Below are positions 8,597-17,434 of a stretch of 64,000 nucleotides of DNA, piece by piece. A model generated the notes under the pieces. It was not told where the DNA came from. It did not search any database and worked only from the letters and a program-made list of their open reading frames with translations. A program made the position numbers and the translations under genes. The stretch is from Streptomyces sp. MP131-18. Its GTDB lineage: Bacteria > Actinomycetota > Actinomycetes > Streptomycetales > Streptomycetaceae. Every line of letters begins with the position of its first letter. Within the stretch, counting starts at the first letter, position 1. Location: contig NZ_LZNS01000001.1 of the NCBI RefSeq assembly GCF_001984575.1, positions 5,741,682 through 5,805,681 on the forward strand. Reading direction: 5' to 3'.

Positions 8597-8642
8597 CCCG
8601 GCCCCGGCCCCGCCGTTCACCGGCGGAGCCGGGTCGGCCGGG
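8597..8642. terminator. GC-rich hairpin between convergent glyS and Uma2 genes
   Basis: A complex inverted repeat with the core GCCGttcaCCGGC and longer CCCGGC/GCCGGG arms fills the 63-base gap between the two convergent stop codons, after a run of nine C residues at 8581-8589. It probably ends transcription from both sides. Confidence 0.5.
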
Positions 8643-8643
8643 C

Positions 8644-9213
8644 TCAGCTCTCCCAGTCCGAGGTGTCGATATCGCAGCCGAACGGCGCCGGAACGTGCGC
8701 CGTCTCGCCGAACTTCGTCTCCACGGCGGTCCGGTAGCCGTCCTCCGCGGAGGGCCGCGAGTACACCACGACCCGTGAGACGAGCATGTCCACCAGGACA
8801 TACACCGGGACTCCGGCCCGGCCGTAGCTCTCCACCTTCTCGGAACGGTCCCGCTCGGCCACCAGGGACAGCGCCTCGCCCGGCAGGCGTGTGCTGTCGA
8901 TGCGCGTGGCCGCCGCCTCCGCCACGTGTACGTCCGGCCCGAAGCCGCGAAGCCGCTCAGGGAAGACGTACAGGCAGGGCGCCTGGCTGATCCGGTGCCC
9001 CTCCGGCGCGTGCGGCTTCAGCTGCTCCGCCAGGGAATCCATGACGTCGAGGCAGAACCCTTTGGACCACGGCGACACGACGATGACTCCCCCGACGATT
9101 TCCGCCTGGTAGCCCGCGGGCACGTCCATCCGGTCCAGCGCTTGGCAGAGCTCCTCGAACTCCGCAGCGCCGGAAAGGTCTGTCCTCTTCGGCCGCTCCG
9201 TCATCACCGTCAT
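8644..9213 (-). CDS. Uma2 family (DUF820) putative PD-(D/E)XK nuclease
   Basis: Product is 189 aa. It shows the DUF820/Uma2 pattern: YQAEIVGGVIVVSPWSKGF, then FGPDVHVAEAA with the conserved Asp, a downstream Glu (LVAERDRSEKVESYGRAGVP), and VYVLVDMLVSRVVVY. The fold is that of restriction-type endonucleases, but cellular roles are unproven; Streptomyces genomes carry many copies. The ATG at 9213 has GAAGGGGG about 8 bases upstream. It is convergent with glyS and 83 bases before the MFS gene's end, with no sign of an operon. Confidence 0.85.
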   Translation of the reverse strand: MTVMTERPKRTDLSGAAEFEELCQALDRMDVPAGYQAEIVGGVIVVSPWSKGFCLDVMDSLAEQLKPHAPEGHRISQAPCLYVFPERLRGFGPDVHVAEAAATRIDSTRLPGEALSLVAERDRSEKVESYGRAGVPVYVLVDMLVSRVVVYSRPSAEDGYRTAVETKFGETAHVPAPFGCDIDTSDWES

Positions 9214-9296
9214 GATGCGCCCCCTTCGGCAGTCGTGCCAGTATGCGTTCAGCGTACGAGCCGACACCGACAGTGAGGCTCGCGGCCGGGCCGCGG

Positions 9297-10577
9297 TCAC
9301 GGCCGCGGCGCCTCCTCGGCCGCGGGGCCGGTGAGGGAGGCGCGGCGGAGGGCGGGGAAGGCGGCGGCGACCACGAGGGTGGCGGCGACGCAGACCAGCC
9401 CGCCGGTGATCACCGCGGCGCGGGCGCCGGTGAACTCGGCGAGGAGGCCCATCGAGGCGTTGCCGAGCGCCGGGGAGACCGTTGCCTGGACCATCCACAG
9501 GCTGCTCACCCGCCCGCGCAGGCTCCGGGGCGTGCCGTGCTGGAGAAGCGCCGAGCGCAGGGTCTCGGATATCAGGTCGCCGAGCCCGGCGAGCGCGAGC
9601 AGGAGCAGTGCGAGCGGCAGGAACGAGGCCGCGCCGAAGCCCGTCAGCGACAGGCCCCACAGCAGAACGGCCGCGACGAGCGCGTGCCCGCCGGCGCGGC
9701 GGGTCCAGCCGCTGGTGGCCGCGCCGACGAGGGCGCCGAACGCGGGGGCGGCGTACAGCAGGCCGACGATGCCCGCGCCGCCGCCGAACTGCTCATCCGC
9801 CAGCACCGGATACAGCGCCTGCGGCATCGTGAACACCATCGCCGCGGCGTCGATCAGCAGCAGGCCGACGATCAGACGGTGGCCGCGCACGAAGCGCAGC
9901 CCGGCCGCCACCGCGCCGAACGCCTGCCTGAGGTCCCGGCCGGTGTCTGTGCCGGTGCCGGTGCCGGTCCGGGCGGGCGGCAGCGGCCGGACGAAGAGAA
10001 GGGCGACGGAGAAGGCCAGCAGGCCGACGGCGTCGATGGCGTAGCAGAAGGCGAGTCCTGGCCCGGCGATCAGGACGCCGCCGAGTGCGGGGCCGAGCAG
10101 GGCCGCGAGCTGGGTGGCCGCCGCGGTCAGGGCCCCGGCCGCGGCGAGCCGGCCGGTGCCCACCAGGTCGGGGACGGCCGCGAGCATGGCCGGGCCGCCG
10201 AGACCGGCGAGGAGTCCGGTCAGGCCGGTGGCGACGTAGATGACCCACAGCTGCGGCTCGGGCAGCAGCGCGTTGACCGCCAGAGCGCCCGCGGCCAGGA
10301 TCAGCGGCGGCCGGGTGGCCAGCAGCAGCCGACGGCGGTCCATGCGGTCGGCCAGGACGCCGCCCGCCAGGACGCCGACGACCAGGGGCAGGGCGCGGGC
10401 GAGTCCGGTGAGTCCGATGTGGAGCGGTGATCCGCTGAGGTCGTAGACCTGCACGGCCACGGCGACGCCGGTCATCAGGGTGCCGATCAGCGCTCCGGCG
10501 AAACCGGCGAACAGCAGCCGGAAATCGCGGCTGCCGCGGAGGGGGGTGAAGTCCATGGCAAGAGACGCCAACGGCAT
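9297..10577 (-). CDS. MFS exporter of the EntS (enterobactin exporter-like) type, iron-box promoter
   Basis: Product is 426 aa with about 12 transmembrane segments. The start MDFTPLRGSRDFRLLFAG and the GVLADRMDRRRLLLATR loop are typical of the EntS/MFS_3 group that exports siderophores and other compounds by proton antiport. A central loop contains a GTGTGTDTG repeat from a short hexanucleotide run. The start at 10577 is preferred because CGGAG lies 6 bases upstream; a later ATG at MDFTP lacks one. A strong iron box is 36 bases upstream, which supports a role in siderophore export under iron limitation. No siderophore synthase is in the window, so the substrate is inferred. Confidence 0.85.
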   Translation of the reverse strand: MPLASLAMDFTPLRGSRDFRLLFAGFAGALIGTLMTGVAVAVQVYDLSGSPLHIGLTGLARALPLVVGVLAGGVLADRMDRRRLLLATRPPLILAAGALAVNALLPEPQLWVIYVATGLTGLLAGLGGPAMLAAVPDLVGTGRLAAAGALTAAATQLAALLGPALGGVLIAGPGLAFCYAIDAVGLLAFSVALLFVRPLPPARTGTGTGTDTGRDLRQAFGAVAAGLRFVRGHRLIVGLLLIDAAAMVFTMPQALYPVLADEQFGGGAGIVGLLYAAPAFGALVGAATSGWTRRAGGHALVAAVLLWGLSLTGFGAASFLPLALLLLALAGLGDLISETLRSALLQHGTPRSLRGRVSSLWMVQATVSPALGNASMGLLAEFTGARAAVITGGLVCVAATLVVAAAFPALRRASLTGPAAEEAPRP

Positions 10578-10612
10578 GAAGGGCTCCGGGGGACACGCTC
10601 GCGGTGAGCAGG

Positions 10613-10631
10613 TGAGGTAAGCCTTACCTGC
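10613..10631 (-). promoter_or_regulatory. Iron box (DmdR1/IdeR-type operator) for the MFS exporter
   Basis: TGAGGTAAGCCTTACCTGC lies 36-54 bases upstream of the exporter start. Its left half, TGAGGTAAGCCT, is identical to the left half of the box at 3791. The core lies inside a longer inverted repeat beginning GAGCAGGT and ending ACCTGCTC. Confidence 0.75.
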
Positions 10632-10702
10632 TCAGCTTGTCCGGCGCAGGAATTAAAGTCAACATGTGTGAAGTTCAGTGGCTTGCTAGCCTCGTGACCC
10701 TG

Positions 10703-11443
10703 ATGAGCAGCGACCTTCCCCCGTCCCGCCGTCGGCCGACCCACCGCAAGGGCCGCGCCACCCTGACCCGGGAGTCGGTCGGTCGCGCCGCCCTCGACTT
10801 CCTCGGCCACCACCGGCCCGCCGAACTGACGATGCGCTCGCTCGCCGCCGCCCTCGGCGTCTCGCCCCGCGCGCTCTACAACTACGTCGAGGACCGGCGC
10901 GACCTGATCACCGTGGCGGCCGAGATCTTCGAGGCCGACTGGCGCCTCCCACCGCTCGACCCCGCGCCCGGACGCTGGCCGGAGAGCCTGCGTGCCATGT
11001 GCCGCGATCTACGCGCGCATTACCGCCGCCACCCCGGCATGACGACCCTGGCCCTCGCCGAGAACGTCACCGCGGCCCGCCACCCCGTCATGCTGCGGAA
11101 CGTGGACGCCCTCATCGGCTTCTTCGCCGGCCTCGGGCTGCCCCTGCCGGACGCCTACCGGGCCTGTATGGAGTCCATCCGGCTCGTCGTCGGCTTCGTC
11201 GAGTTCCAGGACTCCCCGTACGATCGGCCGCCCGCCCACCTCGGCCCGGCCGGCACGGCCCCCCTGCCGCCGTGGCTCACCCCGGACGGCGCGGACGAAC
11301 TGCCGCACCTGAGCCGTCTCGCCGCGGAGATGCCCGACGGGACCGGCTCGCCCGACGAGTTTTTCGAGTTCTCCCTCGATGTCCTCGTCGGCGGGATCGC
11401 GGCCCGCCTGCCCGACGCGGAAGGAGGACAATGGTCCCCATGA
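10703..11443 (+). CDS. TetR family transcriptional regulator
   Basis: Product is 246 aa. The N-terminal HTH is TMRSLAAALGVSPRALYNYV, followed by a TetR C-terminal ligand domain of the class associated with tetracycline-type repressors. The ATG at 10703 is chosen because a possible -10 box (TAGCCT at 10686-10691) lies about 11 bases upstream with no ribosome site between, which fits a leaderless transcript; a GTG at 10694 is also in frame. It is divergent from the iron-boxed MFS gene and may regulate it, but it also overlaps dus (ATGA), so it is at least cotranscribed with that gene. Confidence 0.88.
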   Translation: MSSDLPPSRRRPTHRKGRATLTRESVGRAALDFLGHHRPAELTMRSLAAALGVSPRALYNYVEDRRDLITVAAEIFEADWRLPPLDPAPGRWPESLRAMCRDLRAHYRRHPGMTTLALAENVTAARHPVMLRNVDALIGFFAGLGLPLPDAYRACMESIRLVVGFVEFQDSPYDRPPAHLGPAGTAPLPPWLTPDGADELPHLSRLAAEMPDGTGSPDEFFEFSLDVLVGGIAARLPDAEGGQWSP

Positions 11444-12585
11444 CCGTGCCCGTACCACCGCTCCAGATCGGCCCGCACACCGTGGACCCGCCCGTGGTGC
11501 TCGCCCCCATGGCGGGCATCACCAACGCGCCGTTCCGTACCCTGTGCCGGGAGTTCAGCGGGGGCCGGGGGCTGTTCGTCAGCGAGATGATCACCAGCAG
11601 GGCCCTGGTCGAGCGGAAAGACAAGACGATGCGGCTCGTCCACTTCGACGCCGCGGAGAAGCCCCGTTCCATCCAGCTCTACGGCGTCGACCCGCACACC
11701 GTCGGCCGGGCCGTCCGCATGATCGCCGACGAGGGCCTGGCCGATCACGTCGACCTCAACTTCGGCTGCCCCGTGCCCAAGGTCACCCGGCGCGGCGGCG
11801 GCTCCGCCCTGCCGTACAAGCGCCCGCTGCTGCGCGCCATCCTCCGCGCCGCCGTCGGCAATGCGGGCGGGCTGCCGGTCACGATGAAAATGCGCAAGGG
11901 TATCGACGACGACCACCTGACCTACCTGGACGCCGGCCGCATCGCCGTCGACGAGGGCGTGGCCGCCATCGCGCTGCACGGCCGCACCGCGGCCCAGCAC
12001 TACGGCGGTGCGGCCGACTGGCGTGCCATCGCCCGGCTGAAGGAGGCCGTGCCCGAGATCCCGGTGCTGGGCAACGGTGACATCTGGTCGGCGGACGACG
12101 CGGTGCGGATGCTGCGTGAGACCGGCTGCGACGGCGTCGTCGTGGGCCGCGGCTGCCTGGGGCGGCCGTGGCTGTTCGGCGACCTGGTGGCCGCGTTCGA
12201 CGGCCGCGGGCCTGCCGGGTACGCGCGCCCCTCGCTGCGGGAGGTCGCCGACGTGATGCTGCGGCATGCGGCGCTGCTCGGCGAGTGGCTCGACGACGAG
12301 CCGCGCGGCGTCATCGACTTCCGCAAACACGTCGCCTGGTACACCAAGGGCTTCTCGGTCGGCTCGCCGGCCCGCCGCCGGCTGGCCGTGGCCGCGTCCC
12401 TGGCGGAGCTGGCCGCGCTGCTCGGCGAGCTGGACCTGGACCAGCCCTGGCCGGACGGCGCCGACGGCCCGCGCGGGCGCACCTCGGGCCGCAGCCGCGT
12501 CGTGCTGCCCGACGGCTGGCTGGCCGACCCGCAGGACGCGACCGTGCCCGGCCGCGAGGCCGAGCACGACACCTCCGGCGGCTGA
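11440..12585 (+). CDS. dusB: tRNA-dihydrouridine synthase (Dus family, DusB-like)
   Basis: Product is 381 aa. It is an FMN-dependent TIM-barrel enzyme: VVLAPMAGITNAPFRTLCRE at the N-terminus, the catalytic-Cys motif NFGCPVPKV with Cys110, then MKMRKGIDDD, ALHGRTAAQHYGG and GDGVVVGRGCLGRPW-like FMN/phosphate-binding segments. It reduces specific uridines in tRNA D-loops using NADPH. The ATG at 11440 overlaps the TetR stop (ATGA); an ATG at 11431 is alternative but sits only 3 bases from the AAGGAGG site. The coupling to a TetR gene is probably fortuitous packing. Confidence 0.92.
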   Translation: MTVPVPPLQIGPHTVDPPVVLAPMAGITNAPFRTLCREFSGGRGLFVSEMITSRALVERKDKTMRLVHFDAAEKPRSIQLYGVDPHTVGRAVRMIADEGLADHVDLNFGCPVPKVTRRGGGSALPYKRPLLRAILRAAVGNAGGLPVTMKMRKGIDDDHLTYLDAGRIAVDEGVAAIALHGRTAAQHYGGAADWRAIARLKEAVPEIPVLGNGDIWSADDAVRMLRETGCDGVVVGRGCLGRPWLFGDLVAAFDGRGPAGYARPSLREVADVMLRHAALLGEWLDDEPRGVIDFRKHVAWYTKGFSVGSPARRRLAVAASLAELAALLGELDLDQPWPDGADGPRGRTSGRSRVVLPDGWLADPQDATVPGREAEHDTSGG

Positions 12586-12618
12586 CTCTCCCCCGCGACC
12601 CCTGCGACCCCCGCGACC

Positions 12619-14547
12619 TCAGCCCTGCGTCGTCGCCGTCGTCGTCACCGCCGTAAGCAGCGCGAACGGGGAGGCCGCCGACCACGCCTGCGGCCAGCAC
12701 GCGTCCGGGTAGGACACCGGCTCCGGGTGCTCGGCGCGCGCGTAGCCCGCGATCACCTCCGGCATCCGGAAGCCGGACCGCGCCGCCATGTCGAGCAGCC
12801 CGCGCGTCAGCCGGGCCGCCTCCTCGTGCAGTCCGTAACGGGCCAGACCGAGCGCGGCGATGGCGCTGTCGTGCGGCCAGACGCTGCCCCGGTGGTACGA
12901 CAGCGGGTGGTACGCCTCCTGCCCGGCCGCCAGGGTCCGCAGGCCCCAGCCGGAGAAGAACGCGTCGGACAGCAGCCGGCGGCCCACCGTTTCGCCGTGG
13001 CGCTGGTCGAGGAGGCCCGTCCACAGCAGGTGGCCCGCGTCCGAGCCGAGCGCGTCCGCCCGGCGGCCGGCCGCGTCGAGGGCCAGCGCGGGGAAGTCCT
13101 GCTCCGGCAGCCAGAAGTCGGCGAGGAAGCGCCGCCGGAGCTGCGCCGCCGCGTCGTCCAGGCGGCCCGCGTACGCCGTGTCGCCCCACGCCGTGCGCGC
13201 CAGGCGGGCCGTGCGCCGCAGCGCGTCGTACGCGTAGCCCTGGGCCGCGGCGGACCGGATCACGCCGCGGACCGGGGTGCCGTCGGCGTGGCAGATGGCG
13301 CCGGCGGAATCCTTCCAGCTCTGGTTGGCCAAGCCGCCCTCGTCCGCCTGATACATCAGGTAGCCGTGGTCGGAAAGACCGCCGTACTGGAACATCCACT
13401 CCACCGCGGCGCGCGCGTGCCGCTCCAGGCGGTGGGCCAGCTTGTCGTCGCCGGTCGCCTCGGCGTGCGCGCCGAGCAGCATCAGGAACAGCGGCGTGCT
13501 GTCGACCGAGCCGAAGTACCTGCCGTATGGCACCTGCCCGAAGTAGGCCAGCTCGCCGTGGCGCAGCTCGTGCACGATCTTGCCGGGCTGCGCCAGCCGG
13601 TCCGGGTCCTCGCCGGTGGCCTGGGCGGCGGCGAGCGCGAGCAGGGTGGCGGCGGCGGTCTCGGGCCGGCTGGGCAGGGTGAACAGCGAGGTGATCGCCG
13701 CGTGCCGGCCGAAGAGGGTGAGGAACCACGGCGCGCCCGCAGCGGGCACCCGCAGCGCCTCGCCGTCAGGTCCTGTGGCGGCCACCCGCAGCCCGGACAG
13801 GTCGGCGAGGCCCTGGGCGCAGGCCGGGGCGAGCCCCGGCCAGCCCTCGGGAACGGCCGGGGTGTGCGCCGCGGCGGGCGGGAAGACGTCCGCGGCCTCG
13901 GCGGCCGGCTCCGGCACGCCGTGCGGATGCGCCTCGACCCGCAGCGCCAGCTCGGCCGAGCCGTGCGGCGGCAACTGGAGCCGCCAGCACAGCCGTCTGG
14001 CGCCACTGCCGGTCTCCTCCACCGCGTCCGGCTCCGGCCGCGCCGAGACCACCGTGCGCGCATGCCACTCGCTGCGCCGGTAGCCGAACTCGATGCCGTC
14101 GGGGCGGGCGGCCCGCGTGCGCACGGCGTGCGGCTTCTCGTACCAGCGGTGGTCGGCGCGCAGCTCGAACTGGTCGGCGAAGTCGGCGTCGACGGTCAGC
14201 GCGATCAGCGCGGCGCAGGGCGTGCCGCGGTTGCTGCTGAGCCGGAGGCGCTCCACGAGCGCGCCCTCCGCGATCCGCTGCTCGCGGAAGACGGTCAGCG
14301 CGGGGGCCTCGGCGCGGCTGGCGGGCGGCGTCAGCACGGCCGTGGCGGCGGCGCCGCTCGCGGTGGCGGGCACCAGCACGGTCGGCGTGGAGCCGTCGAC
14401 CGTGAGCTGCCAGCGGCTGAGGTGGCGCGCGTCGCGGGCGAACAGGCCGTGCGGGTGGGTCCCGCGTTCGCCCGTGATGTCGCCGGACGGGCCGACGGCG
14501 GCGAAGGTGCCGTCGTGGACGAGCAGACAGTGGCTGGTGGTGATCAC
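12619..14547 (-). CDS. Amylo-alpha-1,6-glucosidase/glycogen debranching-like glycosidase with N-terminal GDE_N_bis domain
   Basis: Product is 642 aa. Residues 1-200 match the beta-rich N-terminal domain of bacterial debranching-like proteins (LVHDGTFAAVGPSGDI, HGLFARDARHLSRW). The rest is an (alpha/alpha)6 barrel with FLTLFGRHAAITSLFTLP, GYLMYQADEGGLANQSWKDS, HRGSVWPHDSAIAALGLARY and RMPEVIAGY. These place it in the GH15/GH133-like clan acting on alpha-glucosides. The GTG at 14547 overlaps the upstream gene's stop (GTGA), with GGAGGT 7 bases upstream. It is cytoplasmic, as no signal peptide is seen. The exact substrate is unknown. Confidence 0.85.
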   Translation of the reverse strand: MITTSHCLLVHDGTFAAVGPSGDITGERGTHPHGLFARDARHLSRWQLTVDGSTPTVLVPATASGAAATAVLTPPASRAEAPALTVFREQRIAEGALVERLRLSSNRGTPCAALIALTVDADFADQFELRADHRWYEKPHAVRTRAARPDGIEFGYRRSEWHARTVVSARPEPDAVEETGSGARRLCWRLQLPPHGSAELALRVEAHPHGVPEPAAEAADVFPPAAAHTPAVPEGWPGLAPACAQGLADLSGLRVAATGPDGEALRVPAAGAPWFLTLFGRHAAITSLFTLPSRPETAAATLLALAAAQATGEDPDRLAQPGKIVHELRHGELAYFGQVPYGRYFGSVDSTPLFLMLLGAHAEATGDDKLAHRLERHARAAVEWMFQYGGLSDHGYLMYQADEGGLANQSWKDSAGAICHADGTPVRGVIRSAAAQGYAYDALRRTARLARTAWGDTAYAGRLDDAAAQLRRRFLADFWLPEQDFPALALDAAGRRADALGSDAGHLLWTGLLDQRHGETVGRRLLSDAFFSGWGLRTLAAGQEAYHPLSYHRGSVWPHDSAIAALGLARYGLHEEAARLTRGLLDMAARSGFRMPEVIAGYARAEHPEPVSYPDACWPQAWSAASPFALLTAVTTTATTQG

Positions 14548-15875
14548 CGAGCTACCTCCGCGAGCAGGTCGATGGTGAGGGCCGCGGTCCAGCTGAAGTC
14601 CCGGGTGCCGCGCGCGTCGCCCGAGAACGGGTCGACGTACTCGGCGAACCCCGAGGCCACCGCGGCCTGGAGGACGGTGGTGCGGATGGTGTCGGCCCGT
14701 TCGTGCGCGCCGTGCCGCCGCAGGCCGCGTTCGAGGAGCCAGTTGACGTTGAACCAGGCCGGGCCGCGCCAGTACCGCGCCGGGTCGAAGGCGTGGCCGG
14801 TCAGGTCGTAGCTCGGCGCGAGGCGCGTGGTGCCGCCCAGGCCGAAGCGTTTGCCGCGCAGCGTGCGGACGAGGGCGGCGGCGACGTCCCCCGGCAGGCC
14901 GGGGACGATCAGCGGCAGCAGGCCGGCCGCACTGTACTCGTGGATCTGGGTGCCGCCGATCACGTCCTGGCACAGGAACATGCCCTCGTCCGCGTTCCAC
15001 AGCCGCTTCAGCAGCGCGGTGGTCAGCTCCTCGGCGCGGACCTGGTGATCGGACGGGTCGGCGCCGAGGACGGCGGCGATGTCCCCGAGGGCGTGCTCCG
15101 AGGCGATCAGCAGCGCGTTGACGCCCGGGTCCTCGACGGCGAACGGGTGCCCGTCGTCGTCCGCGTACTGCTGGCCGCGGTACCGCTCGGCCAGCCGGAC
15201 GTAACGGCCGTAGTCCAGGTCGGTGGGCCGGTCGGCGGGGCAGCCGTGGTCCAGGTCGGCCCGGTGGAAGGAGCCGGTGGCGGCCGGCTCGATCCGGGCG
15301 AGCGGCGGGTCCCAGCACGGACTGTTGTCCATGCCGGACTCCCAGGGGTGCACGATTGACGCCAGGCCGCGCCCGCCCAGGTCCCTGCGCTCGGTGAGGT
15401 AGCGCTGCCAGGCCACGAGCCGCGGGTAGACCCGGGGCAGGAAGCCCCGCCGCACGGACGCGGCGGGGTCGGCCCGGTGCACCAGCCAGGCCGCCAGCGC
15501 GTGGATGGGCGGCTGGATGATCCCCGAGGTCTCGACGCCGGCCGGCGCCCCGGCCTTGTCGCCGGCCGTGGACGAACGCCAGAAGTCGGGGCTGGGGAAG
15601 TAGGCGCTGAGCGGCACCGACGGATTGAACACGATGTGCGGGATACGGCCGTCGGCCCACTGCGCGGCGAGCAGCGTCTCCAGCTCGCGCTGGGCGCGGG
15701 CGGGCGACAGGTGGCGCAGGCCGATGGCGATGAACCCGGAGTCCCAGCTCCACTGGTGCGGGTAGAGCGTCCGCGAGGGGACCGTCGAGGAGCCGGTCCA
15801 GTTGCCGGAGAGTACGCGGCGCGCGCCGTTGTATGCGATTGAGGGGAGGGTGGCTGGCTGGTCAGCGCGTTCCAC
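14544..15875 (-). CDS. MGH1-like/GH63-type alpha-glycosidase
   Basis: Product is 443 aa. The sequence YPHQWSWDSGFIAIGLRHL, followed by IPHIVFNP and later YWRGPAWFNVNWLL and GTRDFSWTAAL, is characteristic of the mannosylglycerate hydrolase-like and trehalase-like GH63 clan. In this fold an Asp in the WSWDSG motif and a Glu near the C-terminus act in catalysis. The GTG at 15875 has GGAG 6 bases upstream. It overlaps the debranching-like gene by 4 bases and is divergent from the ROK regulator. It could act on glucosylglycerate, mannosylglycerate or other glucosides. No export signal is present, so an imported or internal substrate is likely. Confidence 0.85.
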   Translation of the reverse strand: MERADQPATLPSIAYNGARRVLSGNWTGSSTVPSRTLYPHQWSWDSGFIAIGLRHLSPARAQRELETLLAAQWADGRIPHIVFNPSVPLSAYFPSPDFWRSSTAGDKAGAPAGVETSGIIQPPIHALAAWLVHRADPAASVRRGFLPRVYPRLVAWQRYLTERRDLGGRGLASIVHPWESGMDNSPCWDPPLARIEPAATGSFHRADLDHGCPADRPTDLDYGRYVRLAERYRGQQYADDDGHPFAVEDPGVNALLIASEHALGDIAAVLGADPSDHQVRAEELTTALLKRLWNADEGMFLCQDVIGGTQIHEYSAAGLLPLIVPGLPGDVAAALVRTLRGKRFGLGGTTRLAPSYDLTGHAFDPARYWRGPAWFNVNWLLERGLRRHGAHERADTIRTTVLQAAVASGFAEYVDPFSGDARGTRDFSWTAALTIDLLAEVAR

Positions 15876-15935
15876 GAGGGCTCCGAAGACGTTGGCCGCG
15901 CCCGCCGGCGTGCGGGCGCACCGTTTGTTTTGTCG

Positions 15936-15996
15936 AAGGTACCGTAGAGTTACGTCTACTTAACACGCAAAAGTACCGCTGTAATATCTACTTCAC
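15936..15996. promoter_or_regulatory. Imperfect tandem repeats, probable ROK operator in the divergent promoter
   Basis: Two copies of AARGTACCG followed by TCTACTTmAC occur in direct orientation. Copy 1 has its elements at 15936-15944 and 15955-15964; copy 2 has them at 15970-15978 and 15987-15996. The repeat period is 32-34 bases, about three helical turns. The local sequence is clearly AT-richer than its surroundings. It lies between the divergent glycosidase operon and the ROK gene. Confidence 0.5.
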
Positions 15997-16043
15997 AAGC
16001 TGAAGGGGGAAGAAAAACCGAAACGGCGGCCCGGAAGGCGGTC

Positions 16044-17246
16044 ATGAACCAGGCGAGCGCGGGTCATCTGTTGCGGTTGATACGCAACGGGCAGGCCACC
16101 ACGCGCGGTGAGCTTCAGCGGATCACCGGACTCTCCAGGTCAACGGTGGGCCACCGGCTGGATCAGCTCTTCCGCGCCGGGTGGATCAGGGAGGCGGCCG
16201 GCGATCCCGTGGACGCCCCGACCGGTGGACGGCCTTCCCTGCGGCTGGAGTTCGACGCCTCGCACGCCGTCGTCCTCTGCGCGGATCTGGAGACGCGGCA
16301 CGCCCGCGCCGCCGTGCTCGACCTCGGCGGCACGATGCTCGCGGAGCATTCCGGGGCGCTGCTGATCAACCAGGGGCCGGACGAGGTGCTGGACCGGCTG
16401 GCGCAGTGGTTCGCGCTGCTGCTGGAGAAGACGGGGCTCGGGGCGGGGGCCGTCTGCGGTATCGGGCTCTCGGTGCCAGGACCGGTGGACCGGGCCTCGG
16501 GGCGGGTCCTCCAGCCGCCGCTGATGCCGGGCTGGGACCGGTATCCGGTGCCGGAGCGGATGCGGCAGGCGTTCGCGGCCCACGCGGGCGGCGGCGCGCG
16601 GCGCGTCCCGGTCCTCGTGGAGAACGATGCCAATCTGATGGCCTACGCCGAGCAGCGCCGCGGCTTCCCCGACTGCGCGGCGTTCCTGCTGATCAAGGTG
16701 TCGACCGGCATAGGGGCCGGGGTGGTGGTCGACGGCGACATGTACCGGGGGATCGACGGCGCGGCCGGTGACATAGGGCACATCAGGCTCAGCGACCATC
16801 CGCACGCGCTGTGCCGCTGCGGCTCCTACGGCTGCCTGGCCGCCGTGGCGAGCGGGCGGGCGCTGGCCGAGCAGCTGACGGCGGCGGGGGTGCCCACCGC
16901 GTCCGGCTCCGGCGTGCGGGACCAGCTGGCGATCGGCCAGCCGGACGCGGTGCGGCTGGCGCGGGACGCGGGCCGGCTGGTGGGCGGGGTGCTGGCGACG
17001 GTGGTCACGCTGCTCAATCCCGGGGTGCTGATGATCGCGGGCGATCTGACCGGGCCGCCGTTCCTGACCGGCGTCCGGGAGCTGCTGTACCAGCGGGCCA
17101 TGCCGCGGACCACGGCCTATCTCCAGGTCGTCACCTCCCGGCTCGGCGACCGCGCCGGTCTCGCGGGGGCCGCGGCGATGGTCGTCGAGTCGCTCTACGC
17201 GCCGGATCACGCGGACACCCGGCTCGCTGCCGCGACGGCGCACTGA
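16044..17246 (+). CDS. ROK family transcriptional regulator
   Basis: Product is 400 aa. Residues 1-60 form a winged helix (ATTRGELQRITGLSRSTVGH). The rest is a ROK/hexokinase-like domain with GIGLSVPGPVD, VENDANLMAYAEQ, STGIGAGVVVDG, the zinc motif CRCGSYGC and GDIGHI. The N-terminal phosphate-binding loop, DLETRHARAAVLDLGG, deviates from the kinase consensus, which fits a regulator rather than a kinase. ROK regulators bind sugars or sugar phosphates and repress sugar-use genes. Divergence from the two glycosidase genes and the repeats between them suggest it controls that pair. Confidence 0.9.
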   Translation: MNQASAGHLLRLIRNGQATTRGELQRITGLSRSTVGHRLDQLFRAGWIREAAGDPVDAPTGGRPSLRLEFDASHAVVLCADLETRHARAAVLDLGGTMLAEHSGALLINQGPDEVLDRLAQWFALLLEKTGLGAGAVCGIGLSVPGPVDRASGRVLQPPLMPGWDRYPVPERMRQAFAAHAGGGARRVPVLVENDANLMAYAEQRRGFPDCAAFLLIKVSTGIGAGVVVDGDMYRGIDGAAGDIGHIRLSDHPHALCRCGSYGCLAAVASGRALAEQLTAAGVPTASGSGVRDQLAIGQPDAVRLARDAGRLVGGVLATVVTLLNPGVLMIAGDLTGPPFLTGVRELLYQRAMPRTTAYLQVVTSRLGDRAGLAGAAAMVVESLYAPDHADTRLAAATAH

Positions 17247-17434
17247 GCGGCCTGACGCGCCCGGCGCCCACGGCACACGGGAGGCGCACTCCACAGTCAT
17301 GGGACCTGACTTGGGCGTAATGCTGCTTATGTGCGCGTGATGCCCGCCACGAATGATGGCGTGGATGCTCAGATGAGCGATTGGCGGGGTAACCTCCCGC
17401 TGTCAGGGCAGCCGTTCACGAGGAGTCGAGTCCC

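Noticed and set aside
9947..9972. Short GCCGGT hexamer run as a regulatory repeat
   Set aside because: It lies inside the MFS gene and encodes the GTGTGT loop; simple slippage is enough to explain it.
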